Assembly (NCBI RefSeq): GCF_009796285.1
Contig: NZ_CP047020.1
Location: 6,696,001-6,760,000, forward strand
From: Streptomyces broussonetiae
Lineage (GTDB): Bacteria; Actinomycetota; Actinomycetes; Streptomycetales; Streptomycetaceae
Reading direction: 5' to 3'
Length of the DNA stretch: 64,000 nt
Shown here one piece after another: positions 37,204 to 46,692 of the stretch; position 1 is the first letter of the stretch; the number at the start of each line of letters is the position of its first letter. Position numbers and translations under genes: made by a program. The notes under the pieces are model-generated. The model saw only the letters and a program-made list of their open reading frames with translations, made no database searches and had not been told where the DNA came from.

Positions 37204-40200
37204 ATGGCGGGACGGGGCCCGCGCACCGGAAGCGGTCGCCGGCAGACGGCGGACGCCGTCCACCGGGGCCAGGGGGATCGTACGGACGCAGCCTCCGGGC
37301 AGGGTGCGTGCCGCGCCGACGGTGCCCCGCGCACCGTCGGCACCACGCGCGCGGCAGCCCCCGCCCAGCCGTACGACACCCCTCACCGGCCCCCGCTCCC
37401 CGCCCTCGTCGAGATCCGCGACCTGGCCGGCCGCCCCCGCGGCATCGGCTTCCTCGCCGATCACCTCGGCACCCTGCTCACCAGCCATGAGACCGTCGAC
37501 GGTCTGCCCCGGCTCGTGCTGCACGCGGCGGACGACCGGGCGGGCGAGCGCGTCTGTGTGGTCGACGCCGGCGCCGTCGTCCCGCTGCCCGCCCGTGACC
37601 TGGCCCTGGTCCGCACCGAGGGGCTGGGCCTGGCCCCGCTGCCGCTGACCGTGCGGGAGCGCGTCGACGCCGGGACCTATGTACGGATCCCGGCGGGCTG
37701 CTGGCGCGAGGCGCGGGTGCTCGCCGCCATCGAGGCGACATACACCGCCACCGACCGCTTCCACCTCCTCGAGGACGCGCTGGAGCTGGCCATCGGCACC
37801 GCCGGCCGGGACGCGCTGCGGCTCGGCGGCGGGGCCGCGGGCGGACCGGTGCTGGACGCCGGGACCGGGGCCGTCCTCGGCGTCCTCGGCACCGCCCTGC
37901 ACTCCGCGCGGCGCGATGCGGGCTTCGCGGTCCCGCTGCGGCCCGCCGACGGCCCCCTCGCCGAACTGCTCGCCCGCAACGCGGCCACCGTGCCCGCCTA
38001 CGGCGCCGACCTCAACCTGGCCGGCATCCTGGAACTCACCGCCACCTCGGTCGGCCAGGACGGCTCGCACGGCAGGCGTTGCGCAGCCACGGAGCCGGTC
38101 GAACGCGCCCATCCCGCACGGGAGTTGGCCGCCTTCGAGCACGGCGACCGGGCCGTGCTCGCGCTCGTCGGCGCCCCGGGCAGCGGCCGTACGACCCAGC
38201 TCACCGCCCTCGCCGCGCGCCGCGCCCGCGCCGAGCGGCCCGCGCCCACGCTGTGGCTGCGCGGTGCCGACCTGGAGGAGGCCGACGGCTCCGTGGCCGA
38301 CGCCGCCCGCCGCACCCTGGACCGGGCCGCCCGGATCGTGGCCGCCGCCCGCAGCGCCCACCCCGACGACCTCGGCGACGTCACCCCCGAGTGGCTGGCC
38401 CGCCAGGCCGCCCGGGCCGGCCGCCCGCTGCTGCTCCTGCTCGACGGCCCCGAGGAGATGCCGCCCCTGCTCGCCCACCGGACGAGCGAGTGGACCAGGG
38501 GCACGGCCGACTGGCTGCGCGCAACCGGGGCACGGCTGGTGGTGGCCTGCCGGGAGGAGTACTGGGAGCGGGCCGGGGCGGAGTTCCCCGCGGACCTGCT
38601 GCACGCGACCCCGGCCCGTTCGACCGCGCAGGCGGCTCCGGCCGCCCCCACGGCCCCCCTCGCCCTCACCACCCCCACCGCCCCCGGTGCCTTCACTCCT
38701 CACCTGCCGCCCTGTGTCCGGCTCGGTGCCCTGAGCCCGGACGAGGCGCGGCGGGCCCGGGCCCGGTTCGGCATCCCGGACGGTGCCCTCGTCGAGCGGG
38801 ACGCCCGGCATCCGCTCACCCTCCGGCTGCTGTCCGAGGTCCGGGCCGCCACGCCGGACGCCCCGGCGGCCCGGCCCGTCGACCGGCACGAGGTGTTCGC
38901 CGCGTACCTCGACCTGATGTGTCTGCGCGTCGCGGTCCGCCTCGCCGTCCAGAGCGGTCTGCGCGGCACGGCCGTACGCCGGCTCGCCGCCCGGGTGGCC
39001 GGACAGGTGCACGAGGCCGCGCGGCGCAGTCTCGGGCCCGGACAGGGCGAGCTGGACCGGGAGTCCTTCGAGACGGTGTTCCCCTGGGGGCTCGCCCCGG
39101 CCCGGCTCGGCGGCGGCACCGGCTGGGCGTCCGCCGTACTCGCCGAGGGCCTCCTCGTCCCGGCCGGCGACGGCTACCGCTTCGCGCACGAGGAGCTGGC
39201 CGACTGGATCCAGGGCATGCACCTCGACCTGGACGAGGCCCTGCACGCCCTGGTCCACCGCCCCCACGCCCCGCGGGAGCCCGCTCCCGACCCGGTGCCG
39301 CACCACCGGGTCGGGCCCGTCGTACAGGCCCTGCTGTTCCTCGCCCGGCAGCGCGGATCCCGTCAACTCACCGCCAGGCTCAGGGACTTGACCGACACCC
39401 TGGAGCGGGACCCCGGCTCCTGGTGGGCCGCCCGGCTGCTCGCCCGCACCCTGCTCCAGGTTCCGGACGCCACGCCGTACACCGAGGTGCTGCGGCTGCT
39501 CGCCGACCGGATCGTGGCCCTGCGCCGGGCGCGGCGAGAGGTGCCGGCCGACTTCGGGCCCGCCTTCTGGACCGAGCTGCCCCTGCCCGACGCCGAGCGG
39601 CTCGCCCTGCTGCGCGGGCTCGTCCTGGCCGACCAGGCGCCACCGGAGCCCGGCGAGCGCTATCTCGACGCCGTCGCCCGGCTGCTCGCCGCCGCGCCCG
39701 CCGCCGTACAGCCGCAGCTGACGCACTGGTTCGACGACGAACGGCCGCTGCCCGCGACCCCGCACGCCACCGTCGCCACTGCCGCGCAGGCGCTGCTGCA
39801 CACCCACCGGCACGGCGCGCTGGACGGTCTCACCGACATCCTCGTGGCGAGCGCCCACCGGCGCGCCCACGAACTGCTCACCACGCTCGCCGAGGACGAG
39901 CCGTCGGCGCTCTGCCGGGCCGTCGAACGCTGGGCGCACGACGAGCGCCCCGCCCGCCGGGCGGCAGCCGTGACCTTCGGGCTGCACGCGGCCCCGCAGG
40001 CGCGCGCACAGGCCGACCGCGAGCTGCTGCGCCGTGCCGCCCTCGCCCTGCTCGCCCGCCCCGCAGACGACACCCTGCACGGCGGCGCCCTGGCCCTGCT
40101 GATCCACGATCCGCACACCCGGGGCCCGCACCTGCCCGCGGCGCTACGAGCCTTCGCCGAAGGCGACCCGCACCTGACGCCCCGCGCCCTGGCCCCTGCC

Positions 40201-40857
40201 CTCGCCACCCATCCCGAAGCGGTCCTGGCGGCCTTGCGCCCCCGGCTGCACGGCGCGGACGCGGCGCTCACCCTGCGCGTCCTCGCCGACGCCACCACCC
40301 CGGCCCTCGCCCATGACGTCGCTGCCCTGGCCCGGGAGGCCGTACGACAGCACCCGGAGACCGCGGGACAGCTCGCCGCCCACGTCGACCACCGGCTCGA
40401 GCAGGGCCCGACGGCCCGCCCCGTCCTGCTGCCCCTGGTCATCGGACTGCTCCACGACAGCCCCGAACCACTGCGCGCGGCCCTCGCCGCCGTCCTTTCC
40501 GCCGCGGGCAGCCCCGCCTCCCGCCCACTGCGCCGCGAGCTGCTGGAGGTCCTGTTCACCGGCGAACAGGCCCCGTCCGTCCTGGCCGCCGTCCTGCATG
40601 CCGCGGCCGAGCACGGCGACCGCCGGGAGGAGGAGGCCCGCGGGCTCGTGCGCCGCACCGGTCTGCTCCTGGTCCGCACGCCCGAGGGGGCCACCCGCTT
40701 CGACCGCTGCCTGGTCGAGCTGGGCCGGCACGTCCCCGGCTTCGCCGTGCTGATGGCCCGCTGGCTCGCCGACACCCCGGACGACTGGGCCGCCGTCGTG
40801 GGCCCCAGCACCCGCCGCACGCTGGAGAACCTGGCGGGCGTCCGCGTGCCCGCCTGA
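37204..40857 (+). CDS. Trypsin-like / STAND (NACHT-type) NTPase fusion with substituted active sites
   Basis: 1217 aa from ATG at 37204 after ggggagg. Residues about 65-250 look like a chymotrypsin-fold protease: GIGFLADHLGTLLTSHE with His95, RDLALVR with Asp132, and a GAAGGPVLD loop in which the expected nucleophile Ser is Ala212. Residues about 310-470 are a P-loop NTPase: Walker A GAPGSGRTT (323-331), where the usual Lys is Arg329, and Walker B RPLLLLLDGPEE (Asp414). The rest (about 480-1217) is helical repeat-like sequence resembling STAND sensor regions. STAND ATPases act as signal-triggered switches, in bacteria often in anti-phage defence, but this gene sits in conserved operon territory between truB and ribF. 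It appears to be a pseudoprotease with an atypical P-loop, so signalling by binding rather than cleavage is the more likely mode. Confidence 0.72.
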   Translation: MAGRGPRTGSGRRQTADAVHRGQGDRTDAASGQGACRADGAPRTVGTTRAAAPAQPYDTPHRPPLPALVEIRDLAGRPRGIGFLADHLGTLLTSHETVDGLPRLVLHAADDRAGERVCVVDAGAVVPLPARDLALVRTEGLGLAPLPLTVRERVDAGTYVRIPAGCWREARVLAAIEATYTATDRFHLLEDALELAIGTAGRDALRLGGGAAGGPVLDAGTGAVLGVLGTALHSARRDAGFAVPLRPADGPLAELLARNAATVPAYGADLNLAGILELTATSVGQDGSHGRRCAATEPVERAHPARELAAFEHGDRAVLALVGAPGSGRTTQLTALAARRARAERPAPTLWLRGADLEEADGSVADAARRTLDRAARIVAAARSAHPDDLGDVTPEWLARQAARAGRPLLLLLDGPEEMPPLLAHRTSEWTRGTADWLRATGARLVVACREEYWERAGAEFPADLLHATPARSTAQAAPAAPTAPLALTTPTAPGAFTPHLPPCVRLGALSPDEARRARARFGIPDGALVERDARHPLTLRLLSEVRAATPDAPAARPVDRHEVFAAYLDLMCLRVAVRLAVQSGLRGTAVRRLAARVAGQVHEAARRSLGPGQGELDRESFETVFPWGLAPARLGGGTGWASAVLAEGLLVPAGDGYRFAHEELADWIQGMHLDLDEALHALVHRPHAPREPAPDPVPHHRVGPVVQALLFLARQRGSRQLTARLRDLTDTLERDPGSWWAARLLARTLLQVPDATPYTEVLRLLADRIVALRRARREVPADFGPAFWTELPLPDAERLALLRGLVLADQAPPEPGERYLDAVARLLAAAPAAVQPQLTHWFDDERPLPATPHATVATAAQALLHTHRHGALDGLTDILVASAHRRAHELLTTLAEDEPSALCRAVERWAHDERPARRAAAVTFGLHAAPQARAQADRELLRRAALALLARPADDTLHGGALALLIHDPHTRGPHLPAALRAFAEGDPHLTPRALAPALATHPEAVLAALRPRLHGADAALTLRVLADATTPALAHDVAALAREAVRQHPETAGQLAAHVDHRLEQGPTARPVLLPLVIGLLHDSPEPLRAALAAVLSAAGSPASRPLRRELLEVLFTGEQAPSVLAAVLHAAAEHGDRREEEARGLVRRTGLLLVRTPEGATRFDRCLVELGRHVPGFAVLMARWLADTPDDWAAVVGPSTRRTLENLAGVRVPA

Positions 40858-40998
40858 GCGGCACCGAAGACATGGCGCTGAACGTGCGCCCGGTCACAGC
40901 CCCGATACCGATGCCGGACAGAGGCACCCGGCATGGCACCCTTAGACCTGCACAAGAGGTCAAGGTAGACACGGACACGGGTTCGAGGAGCGGTCACA

Positions 40999-41949
40999 GT
41001 GCAGCGCTGGCGTGGCTTGGAGGACATCCCCCAGGACTGGGGGCGCAGCGTCGTCACCATCGGTTCCTACGACGGCGTCCACCGCGGCCACCAGCTGATC
41101 ATCAGACATGCCGTGGACCGCGCCCGCGAGCTGGGCGTCCCGGCCGTCGTGGTGACCTTCGACCCGCACCCCAGCGAGGTCGTGCGCCCCGGCAGCCACC
41201 CGCCGCTGCTCGCTGCGCACCACCGGCGTGCCGAGCTGATGGCGGAGCTGGGCGTGGACGCGGTGCTCGTCCTCCCGTTCACCACCGAGTTCTCGAAGCT
41301 CTCGCCCGCCGACTTCGTGGTGAAGGTCCTGGTGGACAAGCTGCACGCCAAGGCGGTCGTCGAGGGACCGAACTTCCGCTTCGGCCACAAGGCGGCCGGC
41401 GACGTCGCGTTCCTCACCGAGCAGGGCAAGACCTACGACTTCGAGGTCGAGGTCGTGGACCTGTACGTCACGGGTGAGGCGGGCGGCGGCAAGCCGTTCT
41501 CCTCGACGCTGACCCGGTGCCTGGTCGCCGAGGGCGACCTCGAGGGCGCCCGCGAGATCCTGGGCCGTCCGCACCGCGTGGAGGGCGTGGTCGTGCGCGG
41601 CGCCCAGCGCGGCCGTGAGCTGGGCTTCCCGACCGCCAACGTCGAGACCCTCCCGCACACCGCCATCCCCGCCGACGGCGTGTACGCCGGCTACCTGCAC
41701 GTCGAGGGCGAAGCCATGCCGGCCGCGATCTCGGTCGGCACGAACCCGCAGTTCGACGGCACCGAGCGCACGGTGGAGGCATACGCGATCGACCGCGTGG
41801 GCCTCGACCTGTACGGCCTGCACGTCGCCGTCGACTTCCTCGCCTACGTCCGCGGCCAGGCCAAGTTCGACTCCCTGGAGGCCCTGCTCGAGCAGATGGC
41901 CGCGGATGTGAAGCGGTGCCGGGAGATCGTGGCGGCGGAGCAGGAGTAG
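40999..41949 (+). CDS. ribF: Bifunctional riboflavin kinase / FAD synthetase
   Basis: 316 aa from GTG at 40999. N-terminal FMN adenylyltransferase domain (GSYDGVHRGHQLIIR, with the nucleotidyltransferase GxFDGxHxGH-like motif) and C-terminal riboflavin kinase domain (GRELGFPTANVE, where PTAN binds the nucleotide/metal). Makes FMN and FAD from riboflavin. Confidence 0.96.
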   Translation: MQRWRGLEDIPQDWGRSVVTIGSYDGVHRGHQLIIRHAVDRARELGVPAVVVTFDPHPSEVVRPGSHPPLLAAHHRRAELMAELGVDAVLVLPFTTEFSKLSPADFVVKVLVDKLHAKAVVEGPNFRFGHKAAGDVAFLTEQGKTYDFEVEVVDLYVTGEAGGGKPFSSTLTRCLVAEGDLEGAREILGRPHRVEGVVVRGAQRGRELGFPTANVETLPHTAIPADGVYAGYLHVEGEAMPAAISVGTNPQFDGTERTVEAYAIDRVGLDLYGLHVAVDFLAYVRGQAKFDSLEALLEQMAADVKRCREIVAAEQE

Positions 41950-41985
41950 CCCACTGCCGCCGCCTGCTGTGCGGCTGACGACACG

Positions 41986-42022
41986 AAAGGGCGGCCGGTG
42001 CGCTGAGCACCGGCCGCCCTTT
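41986..42022. terminator. Bidirectional terminator between ribF and the ESX ATPase gene
   Basis: aaagggcggccggtgc (41986-42001) and gcaccggccgcccttt (42007-42022) pair perfectly over 16 bp, five-base loop, with A-run on one side and T-run on the other, as for a two-way terminator between convergent genes. Confidence 0.93.
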
Positions 42023-42026
42023 TCGG

Positions 42027-45000
42027 TCACTGCTGCTGCGGCGGCTGCTGCCCCTGCGGGGGCTGGGGGTAGCCGTACGCCTGACCGTGCTGCTGCGGCT
42101 GGTCCTGCTGCGCAGGCGACTGCGGCTGCGGCGGGCCGGTGTACAGCTCCTGGCCCGGAGGCTGCGGGAGCGGTTGGGCCGGCGGGGCGGGGTACGGGTG
42201 GGACGCGTAGGGCTGGCCCGGCACCTGCTGGGGATACGGCTGGCCCGGCATCGGCTGGCCCGGCGCCTGCTGGGGGTACGGCTGACCGGGCATCGGCTGA
42301 CCGGGCATGGGCTGACCCGGCATCGGCTGACCGGGCATGGGCTGACCGGGCATGGGCTGACCGGGCATCGGCGGGGCGGCCACCGGCGGCGGGTTGCCGT
42401 CGCTGGTCCACAGCCCGTGCGACTGCTGGTGACGTACGAAGTCCTCGGCGATCAGCGCGGCGAGGTTGAAGTACGCCTCGCGCGTGCGCGGCCGCATCAT
42501 GTCGAGGTCGACCTCGGCACCGGCGGCCAGATGCTCGTCGAACGGCACGACCACGACCCCGCGAGTGCGGGTCTCGAAGTGCGCCACGATGTCCTCGACC
42601 TTGATCATCTTGCCGGTCTCGCGGACGCCGGAGATCACCGTGAGGGACCGGGAGACCAGGTCGGCGTACCCGTGCGCGGACAGCCAGTCCAGCGTCGTAC
42701 TGGCACTGCTCGCACCGTCCACGGACGGCGTCGAGACGATGATCAACTGGTCGGCGAGGTCGAGCACGCCGCGCATGGCGCTGTAGAGCAGGCCGGTGCC
42801 CGAGTCGGTCAGGATCACCGGGTACTGCCGGCCGAGCACGTCGATCGCGCGGCGGTAGTCCTCGTCGTTGAACGTGGTCGAGACGGCCGGGTCGACGTCG
42901 TTGGCAATGATCTCCAGACCGGAGGGCGCCTGGGAGGTGAACCGGCGGATGTCCATGTACGAGTTGAGGTACGGGATCGCCTGGACGAGGTCACGGATGG
43001 TGGCCCCCGTCTCGCGACGGACCCGGCGGCCGAGCGTACCGGCGTCCGGGTTGGCGTCGATGGCGAGGATCTTGTCCTGCCGCTCGGTGGCCAGGGTGGA
43101 GCCGAGCGCGGTGGTCGTGGTCGTCTTGCCCACCCCGCCCTTGAGGCTGATGACCGCGATCCGGTAGCAGGAGAGCACCGGCGTGCGGATCAGCTCCAGT
43201 TTGCGCTGCCGCTCGGCTTCCTCCTTCTTACCGCCGATCTTGAAGCGGCCTGCCGCCGCGGTGGGCCGCCCGCTCTTCGCCTTCTGCTTCTTGTTGTTGA
43301 GCAGCCGGTCGGCGGAAAGCTCCACCGCGGCCGTGTAACCGAGCGGCGCGGCACCGGGGTTGGTGGGCTGCCGCTGGTCGTGCTGGATGGGCTGCGGCCA
43401 CGCGGCACCGGACCGCGGATCGACCGGCGCCTGCGGGACCTGTGCGGCCGGCGTGCCCTGCGGCTGCGGGAAGCCGTACCCACCGGGCGGGGTCGGACCG
43501 GCGCCGGCCGCGGGCGACGGGTTCGCCGCGGGCTGCGGGAAGCCGTGACTGCCGGACTCGGCGGGCGAGTCCGGGGTCCCGGGCTGGGGGAAGCCGTAAC
43601 CGCCGGGCGAGGCCGGGCCGTTGGGGTGCGGCGGCGGGAAGCCGTAACCACCCACCTGCGCCTGGGGGTTGATGCCCGGCTGCGGTCCGGGTGGCGGGAA
43701 GCCGTAACCGCCGGGCGCGACGGGGCCCGTCGGCTGCGGCGGGGGCTGGACTCCGGGAACCGGCGGCGCGGGCGGCGCCGGCACCGCGAACGGCTGCGGC
43801 GCGGCGGGTACGCCTGGTTGGCCCGGTTGTCCCTGCCGGCCCTGCTCGCCCGGTTGGTTCCAGGCGGCGGGCGCGGGCTGGGGGGCGTGCGGCTGGAACG
43901 GCGGCTGCTGACCGGGCAGGGGGCCGGGGTGCGGCTGCCCAGGCTGCACGGGCTGGCCGGGCTGTCCAGGCCACTGCGCCGCCGGAGCGGGGGCAGCGGG
44001 CTGGTAGGAAGGCGGCAGCGGCGGCACTCCGCTCTGCGGCGCGGGCGGCGGCGCCCAGCCGACCGGAGTGTCCTGGGGAACCGGGGGAGCGGGCGGTACG
44101 GCGTCCTGGGGGCTCGGGGGAGCGGGCGGTATGGCGTCCTGAGGGTTCTGGGGAGCGGGCGGTACGGCGTCCTGAGGGGCGCCGGTCTGCGCGGTGGCGT
44201 TGGGCTGGGCACCGTTGTCCGGCTGGGCACCGTCGTCCGGCACACCCGGCTGGGGCGTGCTGTCCTGCGGGCTCGCGCCGTGTTGTGCGGCAGCTTCCGA
44301 CACGGGGGCGTTCGTGGACTGCGGGGCACCGGGGTCGGGGGCCTCGGCGGCAACCGGCGGTGCGATGGCCGTCTGCCCGGCCGCCTCGATCTCCGACTCC
44401 GTCTCCGTGTCCGGCCCGGTCGTGGTGCCGGTCTCGGCGGCAGGGGCGCCCTCGTCCACGGCCTCGCCCTCGTCCTCCACGTCGTCTGCGCCGGTGGAGG
44501 CGTCGGAGACATTGAAGGCGTCGGAGGTGTGGGAGGCGGCGTTCTCGCCCACGGTGTCCCCCTGGGCCGCGGAACCTTCGCCGGGCTCCCCGGACTTCCC
44601 GGCCTCCTCACCGGTCGCCTCGCCTTCGGCGCCCTCGGCGGAGTCCTCCGGCACGGCCACGGCCTGCGACGCACCCCCGGCCTCACCGGTGCCCGTGCTC
44701 TCCGCGGAGGCCTCGCCGACGGATTCGGCTTCCTTCCTGACGGCTGCCGCGCGCTCGGCGATCTCGGCCATCTCACGCTTGAGGATCACGGCGGAGAACC
44801 GCATGGTGGCCCCGCTCTCCAGATCCCCGTTGCTCGTCTCCGGCTCGGGCACGGCAGCAGCCGGTGCCGGTGCCTCGGGCTGGTCCGGGGCCGGGGCCGC
44901 CGCGGACTGTGGCTGCGGGGCGGCGGGCGGCTCCTGCGGCTCGAAGCCCTGCGGCAGCTGGGGCATCGGCACAGGGCTCCCGACCGGAGGCGCGGGCTGC

Positions 45001-45551
45001 ACGGGCGGCGGGAAGGGAGCGCCCTGCACCGGCCCGGGCGGAGGGGGAGGCGGCGGAGCGTACGGGGTGCCCTGCGGGGGTGCGTACGGAGCGCCCTGGG
45101 GCGGGGTGCCCTGCGGCGGCGCATACGGGGTGCCCGGGGCGCCCTGCGGCGGCGTGTACGGCATACCGGGGGTGCCCTGCAGAGGTGCGTACGGAGCGCC
45201 CTGCGCAGGCGGGTACGGGGTGCCCTGCGGCGGAGTGCCTGCGGGCTGGGTGGTGGGCGGCGCCGGAGTCGGCCCGGGAGCCGGTGCGTTCGACGGGAAC
45301 GGCGGAACAGCGGAAGCGGCCGGAGCGCCCGTCTCGCCCGAGCCGGCCGGCCCACCGAATCCGCTCGCGCCGCTCGCATCGCCCGGACCGCCTGCCGTAC
45401 CGGCGGAGCCGGACGCGTTCTGCGTGTACCAGGCGGGCGGCGCGTAGTCGATGGTGAACTCGCCCGTCATCTCGATGGCGGACTCCGCGTCGGTCTGGTC
45501 GTCGTCGGGTGTGTCCCAGCCCCCGCGGATCCCGTCCCGATCGCTGTTCAC
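42027..45551 (-). CDS. ESX-associated proline-rich ParA/MinD-like ATPase
   Basis: 1174 aa from GTG at 45551 with aggagga upstream. The N-terminal about 790 residues are almost entirely low-complexity Pro/Ala/Gln/Glu sequence, including repeated GGYGFPxP units. A MinD/ParA-type P-loop domain follows: deviant Walker A KGGVGKT at about 804-810 and LAIDANPDAGTLGRR. The C-terminus carries tandem PMPGQ repeats. The architecture matches the EspI-like ATPases that accompany ESX loci in mycobacteria and the equivalent Streptomyces protein. Probable role: cytoplasmic ATP-dependent regulation or positioning of the secretion machine, by family. It is the last gene of the minus-strand ESX unit. Confidence 0.85.
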   Translation of the reverse strand: MNSDRDGIRGGWDTPDDDQTDAESAIEMTGEFTIDYAPPAWYTQNASGSAGTAGGPGDASGASGFGGPAGSGETGAPAASAVPPFPSNAPAPGPTPAPPTTQPAGTPPQGTPYPPAQGAPYAPLQGTPGMPYTPPQGAPGTPYAPPQGTPPQGAPYAPPQGTPYAPPPPPPPGPVQGAPFPPPVQPAPPVGSPVPMPQLPQGFEPQEPPAAPQPQSAAAPAPDQPEAPAPAAAVPEPETSNGDLESGATMRFSAVILKREMAEIAERAAAVRKEAESVGEASAESTGTGEAGGASQAVAVPEDSAEGAEGEATGEEAGKSGEPGEGSAAQGDTVGENAASHTSDAFNVSDASTGADDVEDEGEAVDEGAPAAETGTTTGPDTETESEIEAAGQTAIAPPVAAEAPDPGAPQSTNAPVSEAAAQHGASPQDSTPQPGVPDDGAQPDNGAQPNATAQTGAPQDAVPPAPQNPQDAIPPAPPSPQDAVPPAPPVPQDTPVGWAPPPAPQSGVPPLPPSYQPAAPAPAAQWPGQPGQPVQPGQPHPGPLPGQQPPFQPHAPQPAPAAWNQPGEQGRQGQPGQPGVPAAPQPFAVPAPPAPPVPGVQPPPQPTGPVAPGGYGFPPPGPQPGINPQAQVGGYGFPPPHPNGPASPGGYGFPQPGTPDSPAESGSHGFPQPAANPSPAAGAGPTPPGGYGFPQPQGTPAAQVPQAPVDPRSGAAWPQPIQHDQRQPTNPGAAPLGYTAAVELSADRLLNNKKQKAKSGRPTAAAGRFKIGGKKEEAERQRKLELIRTPVLSCYRIAVISLKGGVGKTTTTTALGSTLATERQDKILAIDANPDAGTLGRRVRRETGATIRDLVQAIPYLNSYMDIRRFTSQAPSGLEIIANDVDPAVSTTFNDEDYRRAIDVLGRQYPVILTDSGTGLLYSAMRGVLDLADQLIIVSTPSVDGASSASTTLDWLSAHGYADLVSRSLTVISGVRETGKMIKVEDIVAHFETRTRGVVVVPFDEHLAAGAEVDLDMMRPRTREAYFNLAALIAEDFVRHQQSHGLWTSDGNPPPVAAPPMPGQPMPGQPMPGQPMPGQPMPGQPMPGQPYPQQAPGQPMPGQPYPQQVPGQPYASHPYPAPPAQPLPQPPGQELYTGPPQPQSPAQQDQPQQHGQAYGYPQPPQGQQPPQQQ
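42281..42372 (-). repeat. Tandem 15-bp repeats encoding PMPGQ
   Basis: Six consecutive or nearly consecutive units of (ggcatcggctgaccg / ggcatgggctgaccg) encode PMPGQ pentapeptides; two variant units (APGQP, VPGQP) follow on the plus-coordinate left side. The near identity of the units suggests recent slippage. Confidence 0.85.
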
Positions 45552-45927
45552 AGTTCCTCCTGGTGTGGTCGAACACCCTCATGCCGTGCCGGGGGCGACC
45601 GTTCCTGTCGTACGATTCGCCGGGCTTCCCCCTTGGGCCGCTGGCCCCTTTGCCGCGGGGCGCGCAACTCGCGCGCGGGATTTCGCGACGTGCCCGGACC
45701 CAGCCTAATCACCAAAGCGAGGGGGCTGGCAGGCCCGGCCGCTCCTTCGTGCCCGTACGACGCGTCACATCGGGCCCGAGGCAGCCCCGGCGTAGGCGGA
45801 CGTACACCAAAACGTGACGCAAGCACATCTCGACCGGTCGCCCATGGCGGGTGAATAGAGGTGACATTTCACGCGGTTCCCTTACTTCACTCCAGTTGCC
45901 TTGAAATCGGGCGAAGTTGGGCGCGCG
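45552..45927. other. Intergenic stretch upstream of the ParA-like gene
   Basis: No gene is seen in these 376 bases. On the minus strand they must carry the promoter of the ParA-like ATPase gene; a possible -10 is taggct at about 45714-45709, without a convincing -35. On the right side it holds the end of the 254-aa gene's transcription unit, with no obvious terminator. Confidence 0.45.
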
Positions 45928-46692
45928 TCAGTCCATCCGGCGAGCCACGCCCAGCAGTCCGGTCTCGGCATCGGTCGCCCGCGTCACGACGTACTGCCGG
46001 TCCCGCTCCGTGCACCAGAGCGTCACGCCGTCAGGCAGCGTGGGCAGCGTGTCGAGGTCCGGACGCGGGAGCCCCATCACCCGCCCGATCTCGGCCGCCT
46101 CGTCCGGCGACACCCGCTGGACGCCCACCAGCCGCGCCTGGCGCATCAAGCGGGGCGCCACCGGGCTCAGATACGGAAGCAGCGTGAGGACGGACTGCCA
46201 CGGCGCCGACACCACGCGCCCGCGCGGCGGCCGCATGCCGCAGTCGCGCACGACCAGCACCGGCGTCCCGGCCGATGCACCCTGAGGGGGCACCCGGCCG
46301 ACGTCGTACACCGCCAGGCCGTTCTGCCCGCCGCCCATGGCGTGCACCATGTGCATCCAGGCCTGCGCTCGGCCGGTCTCCACGGCCACCCGCGCACCCG
46401 TCGCCGCCGCGCGCAGCGCCATGACCTGCGCGGTCCACAGGCCGCCTATGAGCACGATGTCGTACGGCGTCGGGCGGTTCACCCCGAGCACGGCGGGCTG
46501 GCCCTCGGCGTTGACGCCCACCACCACGCCGTCGTCGCCCATCGGCAGGGACAGTGCGTCGGCCTGCTCCACGGGCAGGGTGTGCCGCGAGTGGCGGGGG
46601 CCGAGGAGGCCGAAACCCGTGCGCAGCCGCTCGCCGAGACCCGGAGCCGAGGACGTCCGGCCCGCCGGTGTGGGCGATGTCGTCATGGTCAT
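45928..46692 (-). CDS. ESX-locus protein of unknown function
   Basis: 254 aa from ATG at 46692 (MTMTTSPTPAG); the ATG overlaps the TGA of eccE (ATGA), so the two are co-translated. No signal peptide and no transmembrane helix is visible. Segments such as PTPYDIVLIGGLWTAQVMAL, ARVAVETGRAQAWMHMVHAM and PWQSVLTLLPYLSP suggest an alpha/beta cytoplasmic fold. I do not recognise the domain. Tight coupling with eccE and its position in the ESX unit indicate a role at the cytoplasmic face of the machine. Confidence 0.7.
   Translation of the reverse strand: MTMTTSPTPAGRTSSAPGLGERLRTGFGLLGPRHSRHTLPVEQADALSLPMGDDGVVVGVNAEGQPAVLGVNRPTPYDIVLIGGLWTAQVMALRAAATGARVAVETGRAQAWMHMVHAMGGGQNGLAVYDVGRVPPQGASAGTPVLVVRDCGMRPPRGRVVSAPWQSVLTLLPYLSPVAPRLMRQARLVGVQRVSPDEAAEIGRVMGLPRPDLDTLPTLPDGVTLWCTERDRQYVVTRATDAETGLLGVARRMD

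Noticed and set aside
42120..42400. CRISPR-like periodicity in the PMPGQ region
   Set aside because: The 15-bp units are contiguous coding repeats without spacers and lie within an intact frame.
42087..45854. 1255-aa plus-strand open frame opposite the ParA-like ATPase
   Set aside because: Repeat-driven antisense frame; the minus-strand product has a clear P-loop and ribosome-binding site.
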